63,768 bases of DNA from an uncultured Lachnospira sp. (GTDB taxonomy: Bacteria > Bacillota > Clostridia > Lachnospirales > Lachnospiraceae). Position 1 is the stretch's first letter, and the number at the start of each line of letters is the position of its first letter. The notes beneath the pieces were generated by a model. The model was not told where the DNA came from and did not search any database. It saw nothing but the letters and a program-made list of their open reading frames with translations. The stretch spans positions 1-63,768 of the forward strand of contig CAJUBU010000018.1 of the NCBI GenBank assembly GCA_910585095.1, in the 5' to 3' direction. Of this stretch, positions 52,079-60,517 are shown piece by piece. A program made the translations under genes and the position numbers.

Positions 52079-53293
52079 ATGTTAGAAATTAAAGGAAAAT
52101 ATAATACGGCAAAAATTTTTACAGATGTTGTAGACCAAGAATCCATTGCACAGATTATGTTATTGTGCAATCAAGAGATAACAAGCGACAGTAAAATTCG
52201 GATTATGCCAGATATCCATGCAGGTGCTGGCTGCACCGTTGGAACAACTATGACAATAACAGATAAAGTTATACCAAACTTGGTTGGTGTTGATATTGGA
52301 TGTGGTATGGAACTAATTAAAATAAAAGAAAAGCATATTGAGTTGCAAAAGTTGGATAAATTGATTTATCAAAAGATTCCATCAGGTTTTAGTATTCGAG
52401 AAAAAGCACATCCTTTTATAAAGCATATTCCATTAAAAGATTTATATTGTTATAAGGAAATTAATATATTAAGGGCTGAGAAAAGTCTGGGAACACTTGG
52501 AGGCGGGAATCATTTTATTGAGGCAGATAAAGATGAGGAAGGAAATATTTATATTGTAATTCATTCAGGCAGTAGGCATTTGGGACTGGAAGTTGCCAAT
52601 TACTATCAGCGGGAAGGATATCATCAGTTAAATGGAAGCAGTAAGGCAGATATTGATGCGTTGATTCAGCAATTAAAGGCAGAAGGGCGAGATAAAGAGA
52701 TTCAAAAAAGTGTTGCCGCTTTAAAAAATGTAAAACGAATCCATATTCCAAAAGATATGGCATATGTTCAGGGGGATTTATTTGACAAGTATATTCACGA
52801 TATGAAAATTATTCAAGAGTTTGCTATGTTTAATAGAAAAGCAATGATGGACGAAATTATTAGAGGAATGAAGCTGCATGTCGTTGAAGAATTTACAACA
52901 ATTCATAACTATATTGATATGGAAGCAATGATTTTAAGAAAAGGGGCAGTTTCAGCAAAAAAAGGAGAAAAATTATTAATTCCTATCAATATGAGAGATG
53001 GTTCTCTTATTTGTGTTGGAAAGGGAAATGATGAATGGAACAGTTCGGCTCCACATGGCGCAGGAAGATTAATGAGTCGGTCGAAAGCAAGACAATCGTT
53101 TACAGTATCGTCTTTTAAAAGTGAGATGGAAGGAATTTATACCACGTCGGTTGGAAAACAGACATTGGATGAGTGTCCTATGGCGTATAAAAGTATGGAC
53201 GATATTGTCAATAATATTGGAGATACCGTAGAGATTAAAACGATTATTAAGCCTATCTATAATTTTAAAGCAGGAGAAGAAGATATAGCATAA
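52079..53293 (+). CDS. rtcB: RNA ligase RtcB
   Basis: A 404-residue RtcB that joins 2',3'-cyclic phosphate or 3'-phosphate RNA ends to 5'-OH with GTP and Mn2+. It has PDIHAGAGCTVGTTM, GVDIGCGM (Asp and Cys metal ligands, residues 70-77), LGGGNHFIEADKDEEG, IHSGSRHLGLEVANYY, and the guanylated His in PHGAGRLMSRSKA (about His326). No archease or RtcA is nearby. The role in bacteria is RNA repair. The start at 52079 follows GGAGGGA. Confidence 0.93.
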   Translation: MLEIKGKYNTAKIFTDVVDQESIAQIMLLCNQEITSDSKIRIMPDIHAGAGCTVGTTMTITDKVIPNLVGVDIGCGMELIKIKEKHIELQKLDKLIYQKIPSGFSIREKAHPFIKHIPLKDLYCYKEINILRAEKSLGTLGGGNHFIEADKDEEGNIYIVIHSGSRHLGLEVANYYQREGYHQLNGSSKADIDALIQQLKAEGRDKEIQKSVAALKNVKRIHIPKDMAYVQGDLFDKYIHDMKIIQEFAMFNRKAMMDEIIRGMKLHVVEEFTTIHNYIDMEAMILRKGAVSAKKGEKLLIPINMRDGSLICVGKGNDEWNSSAPHGAGRLMSRSKARQSFTVSSFKSEMEGIYTTSVGKQTLDECPMAYKSMDDIVNNIGDTVEIKTIIKPIYNFKAGEEDIA

Positions 53294-53324
53294 AAAGTAA
53301 CGTTTAAGGTGTGGTTTTGATAAT

Positions 53325-53594
53325 ATGAGTAGAAGTTATAAACATATTCCATGTTGCAAAGACTCTAATACAAAGGGAATGAAACGACTTGCTAATAAAA
53401 TGGTTCGTAAAACTTTTGATATTCCGTCAGGCAATGCCTACAAAAAAGTATTTTGTTCGTATAATATTTCAGATTATAAATTTTTTGAAACATTTTATTC
53501 TTATATGAGTTGGTATAAAAAATATAAATATGCAAAACAGTATACTTATAAGGAATTGTATAGAAAATGGTATAAAGAATATAAAATGAAATAA
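53325..53594 (+). CDS. Small basic protein, unknown function (accessory type)
   Basis: An 89-residue protein very rich in Lys and Tyr. It starts MSRSYKHIPCCKD, then RLANKMVRKTFDIPSGNAYKK, and ends in a Tyr/Lys-rich helix. Similar small MSRSYK proteins recur in accessory and prophage regions of gut Clostridia. It may bind nucleic acid given its charge. The ribosome-binding site is weak, 31 bases after rtcB. Confidence 0.65.
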   Translation: MSRSYKHIPCCKDSNTKGMKRLANKMVRKTFDIPSGNAYKKVFCSYNISDYKFFETFYSYMSWYKKYKYAKQYTYKELYRKWYKEYKMK

Positions 53595-53649
53595 AAATAA
53601 TAAAAAAATTGATATTAAAAGATAAATTTGAATTGCAAAGGATTAAGTT

Positions 53650-54123
53650 ATGGCAATTAATATTAATGAATGGACTGTAATTAAGCGTGATAAAGATGGT
53701 ATCTATTATCTGTTTAATGAAAGTCTTGGCAATTTAGTATTTGGAAAAACAAATAATTATGTTTATTCATATATTCGCAAAAATTTAAATGAAAGTAACT
53801 TAGCAGTTGAATTAAAGCAAAAATTTAAAGACAAACTTGTACCAATTAATATGAATTTACTTTCACTTGATGGTTTCAACGATTATGGAGAAATCAATGG
53901 TGATATTTTGGCAATTCTTACATTGGATTTGTATAGAGAATGCAGAAGAAAGATTCCATATTTAAATATGTGGTGGTGGCTTGCTACACCTGATTCTACT
54001 CCTTCAGGCAGTGGTTGTGAGAGTGTACGATTTATTGATTCAGAGGGGCGTGTAGATTGTGTTTGGTGTGGAAGTTCTGCTTTAGTTGTGCGTCCATTTT
54101 TTATTTTGAAAGAACCTTTATAG
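53650..54123 (+). CDS. Protein with C-type-lectin-like WWLATP domain (DUF6273-like)
   Basis: A 157-residue protein. The N-terminal half is mixed. The C-terminal segment YRECRRKIPYLNMWWWLATP, then RFIDSEGRVDCVWCGSSALV and VRPFFIL, follows the W-W-L...VRP pattern of DUF6273/FGE-sulfatase-like domains, a lectin-like fold common in prophage and diversity-generating retroelement targets. No reverse transcriptase or template repeat is in the window. No signal peptide is present. AAAGGA precedes the ATG. Confidence 0.65.
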   Translation: MAININEWTVIKRDKDGIYYLFNESLGNLVFGKTNNYVYSYIRKNLNESNLAVELKQKFKDKLVPINMNLLSLDGFNDYGEINGDILAILTLDLYRECRRKIPYLNMWWWLATPDSTPSGSGCESVRFIDSEGRVDCVWCGSSALVVRPFFILKEPL

Positions 54124-54156
54124 TAATATTACAATAGTATTTATAAGTTATGACAA

Positions 54157-54194
54157 GCTATCTCCTATTTGGCGTAGGAGATAGCCATTTTTTT
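54157..54194 (+). terminator. Terminator after the WWLATP-domain gene
   Basis: GCTATCTCCTA pairs perfectly with TAGGAGATAGC, followed by CATTTTTTT. Confidence 0.92.
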
Positions 54195-54511
54195 ATAAGC
54201 AGAGTGAATTTGTGTTGTGATAGCAGCTAAGTAGTTTAAGTAAGTAGCAAGGCAAATGATGAATATTTATTTACTTGATATAAAAAATAATACAGATTTT
54301 TACTGAAAAGATTAAAATGAAATACTATAAATTATTAATATGAGTATATGATTAAATAGTACAAATATAAGACTGAATTTTTAGTTATATTGTATAATGT
54401 TAAAATAATGTTTTTTATGTACAATGTATTTAGGAAAGTTCAATTATTTTTTATACTTTTTATTAATAATTAGATAAAAAGTTGATTTTTTGGCAAAGGA
54501 GGAAAAGAATA
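54195..54511 (+). other. Gene-free region before the NACHT operon
   Basis: With the terminator, 388 bases without a gene. It holds a decayed repeat A fragment (GATAGCAGCTAAGTAGTTTAA... to 54280), then very AT-rich sequence with a TATAAT at 54393-54398 lacking a clear -35. It ends in a strong AAAGGAGG site. Confidence 0.5.
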
Positions 54512-54871
54512 ATGGAAGATAAAAATTATACAATTAATTTTAATGCATCAAATGGCAGTCAAGTAAATATTGCAAAAGAGAATGCTACAATGTATGCTAC
54601 ATTAAATAATGGAATTTCTACTAATGAATTAGATAATATTATAAAAGAAATTATGAATAACTTATCGGATTTGAAAAAAGAAGATGCAGAAGAAATTAGT
54701 GATATTGTGGATATGGTAAAAGAAGAGTTGAAAAAGCCTGAACCAAAAGTAAGTAGATTAAAAAATTGTTTAACCTTAATTGCTCCAATGTTTACCATTG
54801 CAAATGGAATACCTGCGCTAGCAGATAATTTGCAAAAATTGATAAATTATATTACGCCATATATTCATTAG
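54512..54871 (+). CDS. Small partner protein of the NACHT NTPase
   Basis: A 119-residue protein. Its N-terminal segment INFNASNGSQVNIAKENATM aligns with the N-terminus of the next protein (VEVNVSDGGQFSLALDNGQI) over 26 positions with about ten identities. An acidic helical middle (LSDLKKEDAEEISDIVDMVK) and a hydrophobic C-terminal half (LTLIAPMFTIANGIPALADN) follow. A shared terminus suggests a common docking or polymerising element. The C-terminal part could associate with membranes or be an effector; this is not shown. Confidence 0.75.
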   Translation: MEDKNYTINFNASNGSQVNIAKENATMYATLNNGISTNELDNIIKEIMNNLSDLKKEDAEEISDIVDMVKEELKKPEPKVSRLKNCLTLIAPMFTIANGIPALADNLQKLINYITPYIH

Positions 54872-54881
54872 GAGAGTGTAT

Positions 54882-56954
54882 ATGGAAAGACAAAGTATAG
54901 ATAAAGTAGAAGTGAATGTTTCTGATGGCGGACAATTTAGTTTGGCATTGGATAATGGACAAATTCATGCAACAGTAAATAATAATGAAAATGACCATGT
55001 AAAATCAAATGTACATAGTCGAACAGCTGAATATTTTAATAAATGGAATAGCAATATGTTTCTCAATGATTTTAATAAGCGTGATGAAAATGTGGGTGTG
55101 AATATAAGTTTAAGAGAATTGTATATAGAAAAGCATTTGCCACACTATATATGGAGGAAAAATAGAAAAGAATCGGATGATTTAAAAAATTTATTATCAG
55201 AATATATTAATAAAAATAGCGGTGAAGAAGTCAATAATAAAATGCTTTTTATATTAGGACAGCCAGGAATTGGCAAAAGCACGTTGATTACATGGATTAC
55301 AGCTTATTTTATGGATAATATAATTAATAATATAAATGATATTTTAGTATATCAATTTGCTTCGGATTTGAAAAGTGTAGATTGGCAAAATAGCAGTGAT
55401 AAATATAATATAGCTGATGAAATATTAAGAGAGTTAAATTTGTCTTATGATAACTTAGAGGGAAAAACATTAATTATTGATGGTTTTGATGAAATTATTG
55501 TACAAGGTAATAGAACAAAAATTATAAATGATATATATCATCAATGGATAAAAGGAACTGTTATAAATAAGTTTTCATTGATTATTACATGTAGAGAACA
55601 TTATATTGAGAATTTGCAAAAAATGGATTGTAATTATATTGCATTGCAAACATTTGATGAAGAACAAATAAAAAGTTTTTGTACGATTTATCAAGAAAAA
55701 AATAATAGTAGTATATCTAAGGATACGATAGAAAAAATAATAGAAAATAAAGATATTTTAGGTATTCCCCTTATATTATATATGATTTTAGCTTTAGATA
55801 TTTCTATTGAAAAAGAAGGGTCTCTTGCAACGGTTTATAACCAGATTTTTTCTATAAAAGATGGGGGAATTTATAGTCGATGTTTACAAAATAAAAGATA
55901 TGAAACGCCACATAGAATAAGTCAAATAAAAGAACAAATCCATCTAATATCACAAAAAATTGCTTTTTGGATGTTTGAAAATAATTCAGAAGAGGCATAT
56001 ATTCCACAAAAAGAATATCAAGAAATATGTAATAGTGTTATGCAGAAAAATGAACAGAAAAGCCAAGATATTTTAATTGGAAACTTTTTTAAAGCAATTA
56101 AGCATTGTGAAGGTATAGAATCTGAACGATTGTCTTTTGTTCATCGTTCTATTTATGAATATTTTGTTGCAGAATATATTTTTGAGCAGATATGTATATC
56201 AATTAAAAAATCTAAAGAGGAATTGGCAGGTATTTTTGGGAAGTTTTTAAAAAAGAATATTTTATCTGTGGAAATACTTAAGTATTTAGATTTTAAGGTT
56301 GAAATTAGTGAATTAAGTAATATGTTTGATATAGTATGTGATGTGTTTAATTTAATGATAAATGATGGAATGACTTATTATACTAGAGAATGTTATAGAA
56401 ATGTAATGGATTGTGAAATGAGGGTGTTTGCTAATATGCTTCAGATTGTACATTTTTGGTATAGAGAAATTTATCAATTTAATGAACAAGTTGTTGGTTA
56501 TATAAAACGAAATGTAGGATTTTTTTTAAATTTACAAAGATTAAACTTAATAGGAGCAGATTTGAAGAGGGTAAATTTAATAGGAGCAGATTTAAGCAGA
56601 GCGAATTTAAGTGAAGCAAATTTAAGCAGAGCAGATTTAAAGAGAGTAGATTTAAGAGAAACAAATTTAAGAGAAGTAGATTTAAGCGAAACAGATTTAA
56701 GCGAAGCAGATTTAAGCGAAGCAGATTTAAGGAGAGCAAATTTAAGGAGAGCAAATTTAAGAGAAGTAGATTTAAGGAACACAAATTTGATGGGAATAAA
56801 TTTAAGCCAAGTATATTTACAAAGTTCAATTTGGAAACCCTCTGATATTGTCAAAATACTTCCACAATTAAAGGAAGCAAAGTTTGAATATTTTTTAGTA
56901 CAAGATGAAAATGAAATAAAGAAAGTATATAAAGATGACTTATTTTCATCATAA
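54882..56954 (+). CDS. NACHT-type NTPase with C-terminal pentapeptide repeats
   Basis: A 690-residue STAND NTPase. N-terminal motif shared with the small partner (about 8-34); NACHT domain with Walker A LFILGQPGIGKSTLITW (near 124-138), Walker B TLIIDGFDEII, sensor SLIITCREH, the GIPLILYMI helix and the SFVHRSIYEYFVAEYIF winged-helix end. Residues about 545-645 are some 18-20 pentapeptide repeats (A/D-L/N-L-x-x). Bacterial NACHT proteins are established anti-phage defence factors; the repeats are a plausible sensor. It lies 11 bases after its partner and beside phage genes. Confidence 0.85.
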   Translation: MERQSIDKVEVNVSDGGQFSLALDNGQIHATVNNNENDHVKSNVHSRTAEYFNKWNSNMFLNDFNKRDENVGVNISLRELYIEKHLPHYIWRKNRKESDDLKNLLSEYINKNSGEEVNNKMLFILGQPGIGKSTLITWITAYFMDNIINNINDILVYQFASDLKSVDWQNSSDKYNIADEILRELNLSYDNLEGKTLIIDGFDEIIVQGNRTKIINDIYHQWIKGTVINKFSLIITCREHYIENLQKMDCNYIALQTFDEEQIKSFCTIYQEKNNSSISKDTIEKIIENKDILGIPLILYMILALDISIEKEGSLATVYNQIFSIKDGGIYSRCLQNKRYETPHRISQIKEQIHLISQKIAFWMFENNSEEAYIPQKEYQEICNSVMQKNEQKSQDILIGNFFKAIKHCEGIESERLSFVHRSIYEYFVAEYIFEQICISIKKSKEELAGIFGKFLKKNILSVEILKYLDFKVEISELSNMFDIVCDVFNLMINDGMTYYTRECYRNVMDCEMRVFANMLQIVHFWYREIYQFNEQVVGYIKRNVGFFLNLQRLNLIGADLKRVNLIGADLSRANLSEANLSRADLKRVDLRETNLREVDLSETDLSEADLSEADLRRANLRRANLREVDLRNTNLMGINLSQVYLQSSIWKPSDIVKILPQLKEAKFEYFLVQDENEIKKVYKDDLFSS
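56526..56820 (+). repeat. Tandem 15-base repeats encoding the pentapeptide solenoid
   Basis: About 19 units of 15 bases of the form GCAGATTTAAGC(G)A, with strong DNA similarity between units. The opposite strand is also open through the repeats, giving Leu-rich spurious frames. Confidence 0.85.
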
Positions 56955-57004
56955 CTATATAAATTCACTTATTTAATTAATATAAAATATATTTATTCAA
57001 AGCA

Positions 57005-57038
57005 GGGGAATGTATAATAAATTGTAGCCACATTCCCC
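57005..57038. other. Hairpin between the NACHT operon and the phage cluster
   Basis: GGGGAATGT / ACATTCCCC stem with a 16-base loop, followed by CCCTCC and eight A residues. It marks the boundary between convergent gene groups. Neither strand has a proper T run directly after it, so terminator function is uncertain. Confidence 0.4.
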
Positions 57039-57090
57039 CCCTCCAAAAAAAATCACATTAGCATATCAACATCAATTCTTAAATTTCAAC

Positions 57091-57495
57091 TTATTTCTCA
57101 CTTTTTATAACAGCTTCAATTTTATTATTGATATATTCCTCAAAATCGCCAAATATGGTTTCAATAGCAATCTTAGAATTATCATTAATTAATTTTTCAG
57201 CAATTTCGATTGCCTGTCTTTTTGCATTATTTGCAGCGGTTTTGTCAAATTGACCACTTTTTTTAAGTGAATCAACATAAGTTTGAGAAACGGAAGTGAC
57301 AGCAGTAGTGATAGCTTGCTGTGCATAATCGATGTATTGATTTAATTTTTCGTGTTCTATGAATGTTTTTGTTTTTTGAAGATTATCAATTTCTTCGTTT
57401 AAAAAGGTAATAATTTTATTGATAACAGCAATACCACAACCTGTTATAATTGTAAATAAAAATAATTCTGTAATTTCTTTTAATAATTCATTCAT
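57091..57495 (-). CDS. Phage holin, LLH family
   Basis: A 134-residue protein: one N-terminal membrane helix (about 8-30, ELFLFTIITGCGIAVINKII), then a charged helical region with YAQQAITTAVTSVSQTYVDS and FDKTAANNAKRQAIEIAEKL, the layout of the phage LLH holin family (Phage_holin_6_1). It would permeabilise the membrane to release the endolysin two genes upstream. AGGAGA precedes the ATG. Confidence 0.82.
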   Translation of the reverse strand: MNELLKEITELFLFTIITGCGIAVINKIITFLNEEIDNLQKTKTFIEHEKLNQYIDYAQQAITTAVTSVSQTYVDSLKKSGQFDKTAANNAKRQAIEIAEKLINDNSKIAIETIFGDFEEYINNKIEAVIKSEK

Positions 57496-57507
57496 TCATT
57501 AATTCTC

Positions 57508-57996
57508 CTAATCTTTATTATTAAAATCATTTTTTAAATATTTATGATAGACTTCATCAATATATTTTATACTTTCATCGACTAAACCGTTTTCCATACC
57601 ACGACTATTTAGTAATTGTTCATATTTGTGATATGTTCGTTTGATATGGTCAAAAGACTCGCGATTGAAATTTTTTCCATTTGACAGCTCTGTACAAAAA
57701 TTTAATATTTCGTAACGCCAGTCATCAATTTCTATGTTATAAAGTTGGTCTGTTATTTTTTCAATACCTTCGCTTATCTTTAATATTTCTTTATATTGCC
57801 AATTGTCATGACGCTCTAAAGAAGAAATGCGAGATTCTAGCTTTTCTTTATCGGTTTCAGCATTTGTTTTAATACCAAATTTCTTTTTAAAATAACCAAA
57901 TAAATCGATAAATTCTTTTAATGCAACCGCAGTAATAAATAAGCTAAATATAAATAAACCAATATCCATGTCTAATAAATGTTGTAATGTATCCAT
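57508..57996 (-). CDS. Phage membrane/coiled-coil protein next to the holin
   Basis: A 162-residue protein with an N-terminal membrane helix (GLFIFSLFITAVALKEFIDL), a coiled-coil middle (TDKEKLESRISSLERHDN) and a conserved-looking C-terminal domain (DDWRYEILNFCTELSNGKNF, FDHIKRTYHKYEQLLNSRGM). Proteins of this form are common in the lysis region of Firmicute phages. It may be a second lysis or membrane factor. It lies 12 bases upstream of the holin gene. Confidence 0.68.
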   Translation of the reverse strand: MDTLQHLLDMDIGLFIFSLFITAVALKEFIDLFGYFKKKFGIKTNAETDKEKLESRISSLERHDNWQYKEILKISEGIEKITDQLYNIEIDDWRYEILNFCTELSNGKNFNRESFDHIKRTYHKYEQLLNSRGMENGLVDESIKYIDEVYHKYLKNDFNNKD

Positions 57997-58160
57997 TGTT
58001 AAAAATCCTTTTCATAAAATGGGATTGTTGTAAAATAGAAATTTCATACGAAATATAGTAATTGATTAAGTGAATTATAACTATATTTGATACTGAAAAA
58101 TCTTTTTACAACAGTCCTTGTTTATTCATATAGTATAAATGTTGTAATAAAATTTTATTG

Positions 58161-59606
58161 TTAAAAATAGCGACAAAGGATTCGGTCAATGGTTTCTCCA
58201 AATAAACCAGCAAATCCTTGTTCTTTATCGTTATCATTATGATGAGTTCCATAAACTTCATCATACCAGCCATGTTCAATGGTAGATACTTGATATGAAA
58301 TTTCTTTGTTATCAGACCAAACTTGAATGGCATCCATTTGTTTTCCAATAATTCCTGCATAGCCGTTATTGCTATCGTTTTCATCATAACCTGTCACATC
58401 AGGAAGCCATCTATTTTCATTTTTTAAATGAACTTTAACATGGACATTATCTGCAATCATAACGGCAGTGATAGGTATATTTTTAATGCCAGCATAACCA
58501 TTATTTTCATCTTCTTTATCAAATCCGCAAACCTCTGGCAGCCATTTATTTGCAAATACTTTATAAGTTATATTTAGTGAATCTGTTATTGTAGTAAGTT
58601 CTGGCTTCGTGCAAGAGTCTTGTGGTTTTTCTATAGAATCATTGGCAAGTTCTTCATGGCTTACATATTTAATTTGCAGTCGGTCAATAGGCTTGCCATA
58701 AATACCAGCATAGTCTGTATCTTCTCTTACCCAAGAAAGATAATCTTCACCACAGCAAGAAACACGATAGAGGACATCTTTATCATTTCTATCCGTTTTA
58801 ATTCGGATACCATCAATCACTTGCCCATAAATACCTGCATAATCCTCTCGGTCACATACATAAGGCAGCCATGTGTTGCCCAGTGTATGAACTTGACAGT
58901 AAACATGTTCTTCTGTTGAAGATACATAAACACATTCTATGGGACTGTTTCGTATGCCTGCATAATCTTGTGTATTCCAAACATTGGGAAGCCAAGTATG
59001 GTTGGTGTAAACTTGATATTGAAAACCATATTGATTTTCTATTGTTGAGGTCGTTTGATGGGTGTTATTTTCGGTATAATCTTTGGAATCATCATAAGTG
59101 CCTTGAAGTTTTGCATTAACAATGTTAGCGATTTCTGGCATTTTACTTTTTAGGTAATCGCCAGGACAATTGGTGTTAGCAAAGAAGTAGTGACATGTAA
59201 GCGAACCACTGGCATCGCCTGTCCATGTAAGTTCTGGAATATGGTTTCTTTGGCAAATATCGACACATAAATCAATTAATTTATTAAAAGCTGTATCAGA
59301 TACATGCCATTGTCCGCCATATTCATCATTAGATATTTCAATGGTAACGGCTTGATGGTCGTTTGAAGGGCTGCTAGAAGTCCAAGCTCTGTTTTCTTCA
59401 TCAACATATAAACCAACATTTCCATCACTATCAATACCATAATTGGAAGAACCTTGTCTTTCAGGATTAGCAAAAAGTTCACCGCAATGTTGTGCTGATA
59501 ATATACCAGCCATATGATGTATAGTGATTTTTTGAATGTTATTATTTCTTGGACAGTTACAATTTGGTGATTTAATAGTTATATTAACTAAATTACTATT
59601 ACTCAT
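58161..59606 (-). CDS. N-acetylmuramoyl-L-alanine amidase endolysin with six wall-binding repeats
   Basis: A 481-residue enzyme. Residues 20-170 are an Amidase_2/PGRP domain: zinc ligands in ITIHHMAG (His30), TCHYFFANTNCPGDYL (His139 and Cys147), with SSNYGIDSDGNVGLYV. Residues 195-481 are six repeats of about 45 residues with pattern Y.V......WLP.V...DYAGI.G..ID.I.I, similar to clostridial hydrophobic (ChW) repeats, likely binding the wall. There is no signal peptide, as expected for a holin-released endolysin. AGGAGA precedes the ATG. Confidence 0.9.
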   Translation of the reverse strand: MSNSNLVNITIKSPNCNCPRNNNIQKITIHHMAGILSAQHCGELFANPERQGSSNYGIDSDGNVGLYVDEENRAWTSSSPSNDHQAVTIEISNDEYGGQWHVSDTAFNKLIDLCVDICQRNHIPELTWTGDASGSLTCHYFFANTNCPGDYLKSKMPEIANIVNAKLQGTYDDSKDYTENNTHQTTSTIENQYGFQYQVYTNHTWLPNVWNTQDYAGIRNSPIECVYVSSTEEHVYCQVHTLGNTWLPYVCDREDYAGIYGQVIDGIRIKTDRNDKDVLYRVSCCGEDYLSWVREDTDYAGIYGKPIDRLQIKYVSHEELANDSIEKPQDSCTKPELTTITDSLNITYKVFANKWLPEVCGFDKEDENNGYAGIKNIPITAVMIADNVHVKVHLKNENRWLPDVTGYDENDSNNGYAGIIGKQMDAIQVWSDNKEISYQVSTIEHGWYDEVYGTHHNDNDKEQGFAGLFGETIDRILCRYF

Positions 59607-59674
59607 AATATATTTCTCCTTTCGTATTTTTTAAAATTCTTTCATTTTATTTCATAAAAATTTTCTTTCATAAA

Positions 59675-59702
59675 AAAAGATGAGAACAAGTCTCATCTTT
59701 TA
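59675..59702. terminator. Bidirectional terminator between phage genes
   Basis: AAAAGATGAGA / TCTCATCTTTT, a perfect 11-bp stem with A and T runs on either side. On the minus strand it ends the 130-residue protein gene before the endolysin, so the endolysin needs its own promoter or read-through. Confidence 0.85.
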
Positions 59703-59770
59703 ATTGAGTTATATGGAATTATTTGTTTTATAAGTTCGTGCTATCAAGAGTATTTTTTTAAAATATGAAA

Positions 59771-60163
59771 TTAGTCTTCTTCTATAATAGGGTATAGATG
59801 AATTAATTGTTCTGCTGTAATTCCCTTGTTGAATATTACAGAAGCTTTAAATTTGTCCAGTGGAATATCAATTTCTGTTTCACCTAATTGGTTCATTGTT
59901 TGAATATATTTTTCAATCGTTTCTTTATTGTCTGGTGGTATCGTGTAATTGCCAGTTTCTTTGCCGTTATCATTTAATATAGGTATTCCTAATTCTTTTA
60001 TAGTGTCATATTGTATAGTTTGATAATTGGATATCGGTGATTCAAGAGATTTTAAAATTCCTAACATTTTAAATTTTAAAATAGAATCATTAAAATTTTC
60101 ATTTTCAATTAATGTTTTAATAGTTGTGTAAATGTTGATGATATTGTACATTTTTAATTTCAT
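59771..60163 (-). CDS. Phage protein, possibly DUF1617-like
   Basis: A 130-residue soluble protein: helical N-terminus (NIINIYTTIKTLIENENFND, ILKFKMLGILKSLESPIS), a middle IKELGIPILNDNGKETGNYT, and an acidic C-terminal part ending LIHLYPIIEED. The layout and position next to lysis genes resemble DUF1617 tail/lysis-region phage proteins, but the match is by shape only. AGGAAGG precedes the ATG. Confidence 0.5.
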   Translation of the reverse strand: MKLKMYNIINIYTTIKTLIENENFNDSILKFKMLGILKSLESPISNYQTIQYDTIKELGIPILNDNGKETGNYTIPPDNKETIEKYIQTMNQLGETEIDIPLDKFKASVIFNKGITAEQLIHLYPIIEED

Positions 60164-60517
60164 AAATTTATTACCTTCCTAATATAGATTTTTAAATGAT
60201 TTAATTTGTTGAGAGTTACAGTTAATATTTTTAAGATAAATATGGTAATCACAAGGTATCCGTTAGCTAGAGATTTTGATTTTAACCTCATCAAGGAAGT
60301 CCCCCACTTCAATTCTGTAGGTATAAGTGGAAGGGTGGGGACTTGCTTGTTTCAGTGGGAGTATAAACTCCCACTGAAAAGCTACGATAGCAGCTATAAG
60401 GTTATGAGCAAGCAGTATAGCGGATTGCGAATATCCACTTAACTGTAATTTCTTTCATATATGGACTTGCTAAAATATTTAAAATCCTTTATTTTATAAG
60501 GATTGAATGAGATAAAA
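60164..60517 (+). repeat. Gene-free region with the most complete repeat A copy
   Basis: 354 bases between the phage protein and the polymerase-like gene. The repeat spans about 60288-60440 and has every module: GGAAGTCCCCCACTTC ... GTGGGGACTTGCTTG, GTTTCAGTGGGAG/CTCCCACTGAAA, GCTACGATAGCAGC, and AGCGGATTGCGAATATCCACTT. The flanks are AT-rich. Confidence 0.75.

Noticed and set aside
53960..54110. Diversity-generating retroelement variable region
   Set aside because: No reverse transcriptase, accessory protein or template repeat could be seen in the window, and the codons are not notably AAY-rich.
56479..56968. Leu-rich open frames on the minus strand across the pentapeptide repeats
   Set aside because: They arise from the 15-base tandem repeats read backwards, have no ribosome-binding site and lie opposite a well-supported gene.
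57005..57038. Hairpin as an attachment site or terminator
   Set aside because: No duplicated core or integrase is visible and there is no T run after the stem on either strand, so it is only listed as a hairpin.
1..60440. Repeat families as a CRISPR array
   Set aside because: Copies are dispersed tens of kilobases apart, differ in length and have no spacer spacing or cas genes.
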